A stretch of DNA of 64,000 nt from Sphingobium subterraneum (lineage in GTDB: Bacteria > Pseudomonadota > Alphaproteobacteria > Sphingomonadales > Sphingomonadaceae): positions 1-64,000 of the forward strand of contig NZ_JACIJP010000003.1 of the NCBI RefSeq assembly GCF_014199435.1. The letters run 5' to 3'. This document shows, piece after piece, positions 62,912 through 64,000 of this stretch (positions are counted from its first letter, which is position 1; every line of letters begins with the position of its first letter). The position numbers were made by a program, and so were the translations under genes. The notes beneath the pieces are model-generated. The model searched no databases. It saw nothing but the letters and a program-made list of their open reading frames with translations, and was not told the DNA's origin.

Positions 62912-63577
62912 CTAAGGCATGGCTGTCACCCTTCGCGCAGAAAGAATTTTTACCGGCGCAGCGATCATCTGCCCCTTCATCGCCCCTTCCCCCGCAGTCG
63001 GCGATATCGGCGCGGCGAGGATACGCTTCACAACGTCCATCCCTTCGGCCACATGCCCAAATGCCGCAAAGCCCGCATTGTCACCGGGCGCGGCGGGGTC
63101 CGCATCAAGGCTCTTCATCTCGCCCAATACAATGAAAAAGTCCGCCGTCGCCGATCCGGGAGCGTTACGCGCCATGGAAATCGTGCCATCGACATGAGAA
63201 ACCCCGGTCTTGCTCGTCGGTTCATGCGCGACCGGGGGGAACAGCTTGCGCGGATCGTTGCGCAGTCCCCCCTGGATCAGCCCATAGCCCGGCGCGAGGT
63301 TGAGCGCGCGGTAGAAGGTCGTGCCATCGAGCCGCTTCTGATCGACATAGCGCAGGAAATTGGCAGTTGTGACGGGTGCGCGCTCCTTTTCCAGTTCCAG
63401 CAGGATCGGCCCCTCGCTCGTCTGGAGACTCACCTTCACCGTTGCCGGACGGGGAGCCGGCGCGCGCTGCGGCGCGACCGCTTCCGGAACCGGCGACGGC
63501 ACAGGCTGCGTCTGCGCCACCACTGGCCCACCCGCGATCATAGCCAACAGGGGCAGAAAAACGGCGGGTCGGACCAT
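62912..63577 (-). CDS. exported cyclophilin-type peptidyl-prolyl isomerase 2
   Basis: 221 aa, ATG at 63577. Signal peptide PAVFLPLLAMIAGGPVVAQ, then a Pro/Ala-rich spacer, then the cyclophilin core APVTTANFLRYVDQKRLDGTTFYRA, GLIQGGLRND, GTISMARNAPGSATADFFIVLGEM, FAAFGHVAEGMDVVKRI. Similar in plan to the 57.9-kb gene. Convergent overlap is absent; the gap to the DUF2946 gene is 19 nt. Confidence 0.9.
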   Translation of the reverse strand: MVRPAVFLPLLAMIAGGPVVAQTQPVPSPVPEAVAPQRAPAPRPATVKVSLQTSEGPILLELEKERAPVTTANFLRYVDQKRLDGTTFYRALNLAPGYGLIQGGLRNDPRKLFPPVAHEPTSKTGVSHVDGTISMARNAPGSATADFFIVLGEMKSLDADPAAPGDNAGFAAFGHVAEGMDVVKRILAAPISPTAGEGAMKGQMIAAPVKILSARRVTAMP

Positions 63578-63717
63578 AATGCACCTCAATCTACGACAAT
63601 TCCCCTTTCTACCCTGCCAAAGCGTGCGGGCGCGGGCAACCGTCCGGCGCATGAAAACGTTGAACGGCGCAAGCCGCCCGATAGGGTGCATTGTGTCGAA
63701 TCATCCAGGATCACTGC

Positions 63718-64000
63718 ATGTCTGCCGCCAACGCTCCGCTGATTTCCGTAAAACATCCGCTGCCGTGGCAGCATTATAACCTCTCGACCATGGGTGAGGA
63801 GGTGCGTCTCTGGCTTGACGCGAACCTCATCGAGATGATCATCGCGATCGCGGCAGGAACGCTGATCTATCTCGCTCTGCGTGTGGCGCGTCGCCAGCTT
63901 CGTCGGCTCAAGAACCGACCCGGCGACGAGCACAGTTTCGCTACGGTGATCGGGCGCACCTTTACTAGAACCACACATCTTTTCATGATTCTCGTCTCAG
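63718..64000 (+). CDS. mechanosensitive-channel-like membrane protein, N-terminal part
   Basis: Runs off the window end. ATG at 63718 with AGGA upstream. The 94 visible codons begin MSAANAPLISVKHPLP, carry one hydrophobic helix (LIEMIIAIAAGTLIYLALRV), a basic loop ARRQLRRLKNR, and the start of a second helix (THLFMILVS). This layout matches the N-termini of MscS-family proteins as I know them. Family assignment is tentative because the channel-forming region lies outside the window. Confidence 0.55.
   Translation, partial: MSAANAPLISVKHPLPWQHYNLSTMGEEVRLWLDANLIEMIIAIAAGTLIYLALRVARRQLRRLKNRPGDEHSFATVIGRTFTRTTHLFMILVS

Overview
The window looks like a chromosomal segment of a sphingomonad (Alphaproteobacteria, Sphingomonadales; Sphingomonas-like). 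The grounds are high GC, a CtrA regulator with a TTAA-N7-TTAA site upstream, carotenoid genes crtY-crtI-crtB, many TonB-dependent receptors, a tandem pair of CHAP-domain proteins, and general-stress-type promoter motifs (GGAAC-N16/17-NGTT). This placement is inferred from gene content; no database search was possible. No CRISPR array, rRNA operon or intact prophage was seen.

Layout. 1-3.0 kb is an AT-richer accessory strip: the end of an IS21-type element cuts off the 5' part of a TonB receptor, a decayed IS5-type transposase follows, and the strip stops at the 3' end of a tRNA-Val(CAC). 3.2-21.5 kb is core: hslVU, a class A PBP, a globin-coupled chemoreceptor, ctrA, an acyltransferase, a pseudouridine synthase with arfB, a glycine-zipper protein, mutL, then the elongasome operon mreB-mreC-mreD-mrdA-rodA. 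21.5-30.7 kb is metabolic: a CitE-like lyase and a MaoC hydratase, a sucrose/levan locus (TonB receptor, GH68 enzyme, GPH/MFS transporter), then a stripped-down molybdate system (one-domain ModE, ModA, ModB, ModC without TOBE). 30.9-34.6 kb holds rpiB, glyA, a zinc-ribbon protein, nrdR, and a REP-flanked GIY-YIG nuclease that runs in frame into trmJ. 34.6-43 kb holds a MobA-like transferase, MipA, DUF2141 with a fatty acid hydroxylase, a CDF exporter, and the carotenoid operon crtY-crtI-LOG-crtB. 43-64 kb holds typA, a TauE-type exporter, recF, the CHAP pair, a lipid kinase and nucleotidyltransferase, ftsK, a Sel1-SPOR protein, a second mreB, two cyclophilins, a metal-type TonB receptor/PepSY/DUF2946 cluster and the start of a mechanosensitive channel.

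The most unusual signals are not protein genes. (1) A REP-like palindrome family with head CCGTTCG and loop GAGCG(A/T)AG(T/G)CGA occurs four times, in two inverted pairs. One pair brackets the GIY-YIG nuclease, and the stem bases differ in all four copies while pairing is kept. (2) A second structured repeat of about 140 nt occurs twice, each time exactly between two convergent genes, with conserved internal-loop bases and helices that covary. (3) An apparent small-RNA cassette (stress-sigma-like promoter, hairpin, UUCG-loop terminator with six T) sits inside crtY as an in-frame insertion of about 50 codons. (4) The recF/CHAP gap stacks a 20-bp palindrome, a perfect TGTGA-N6-TCACA site and a leftward stress-type promoter.
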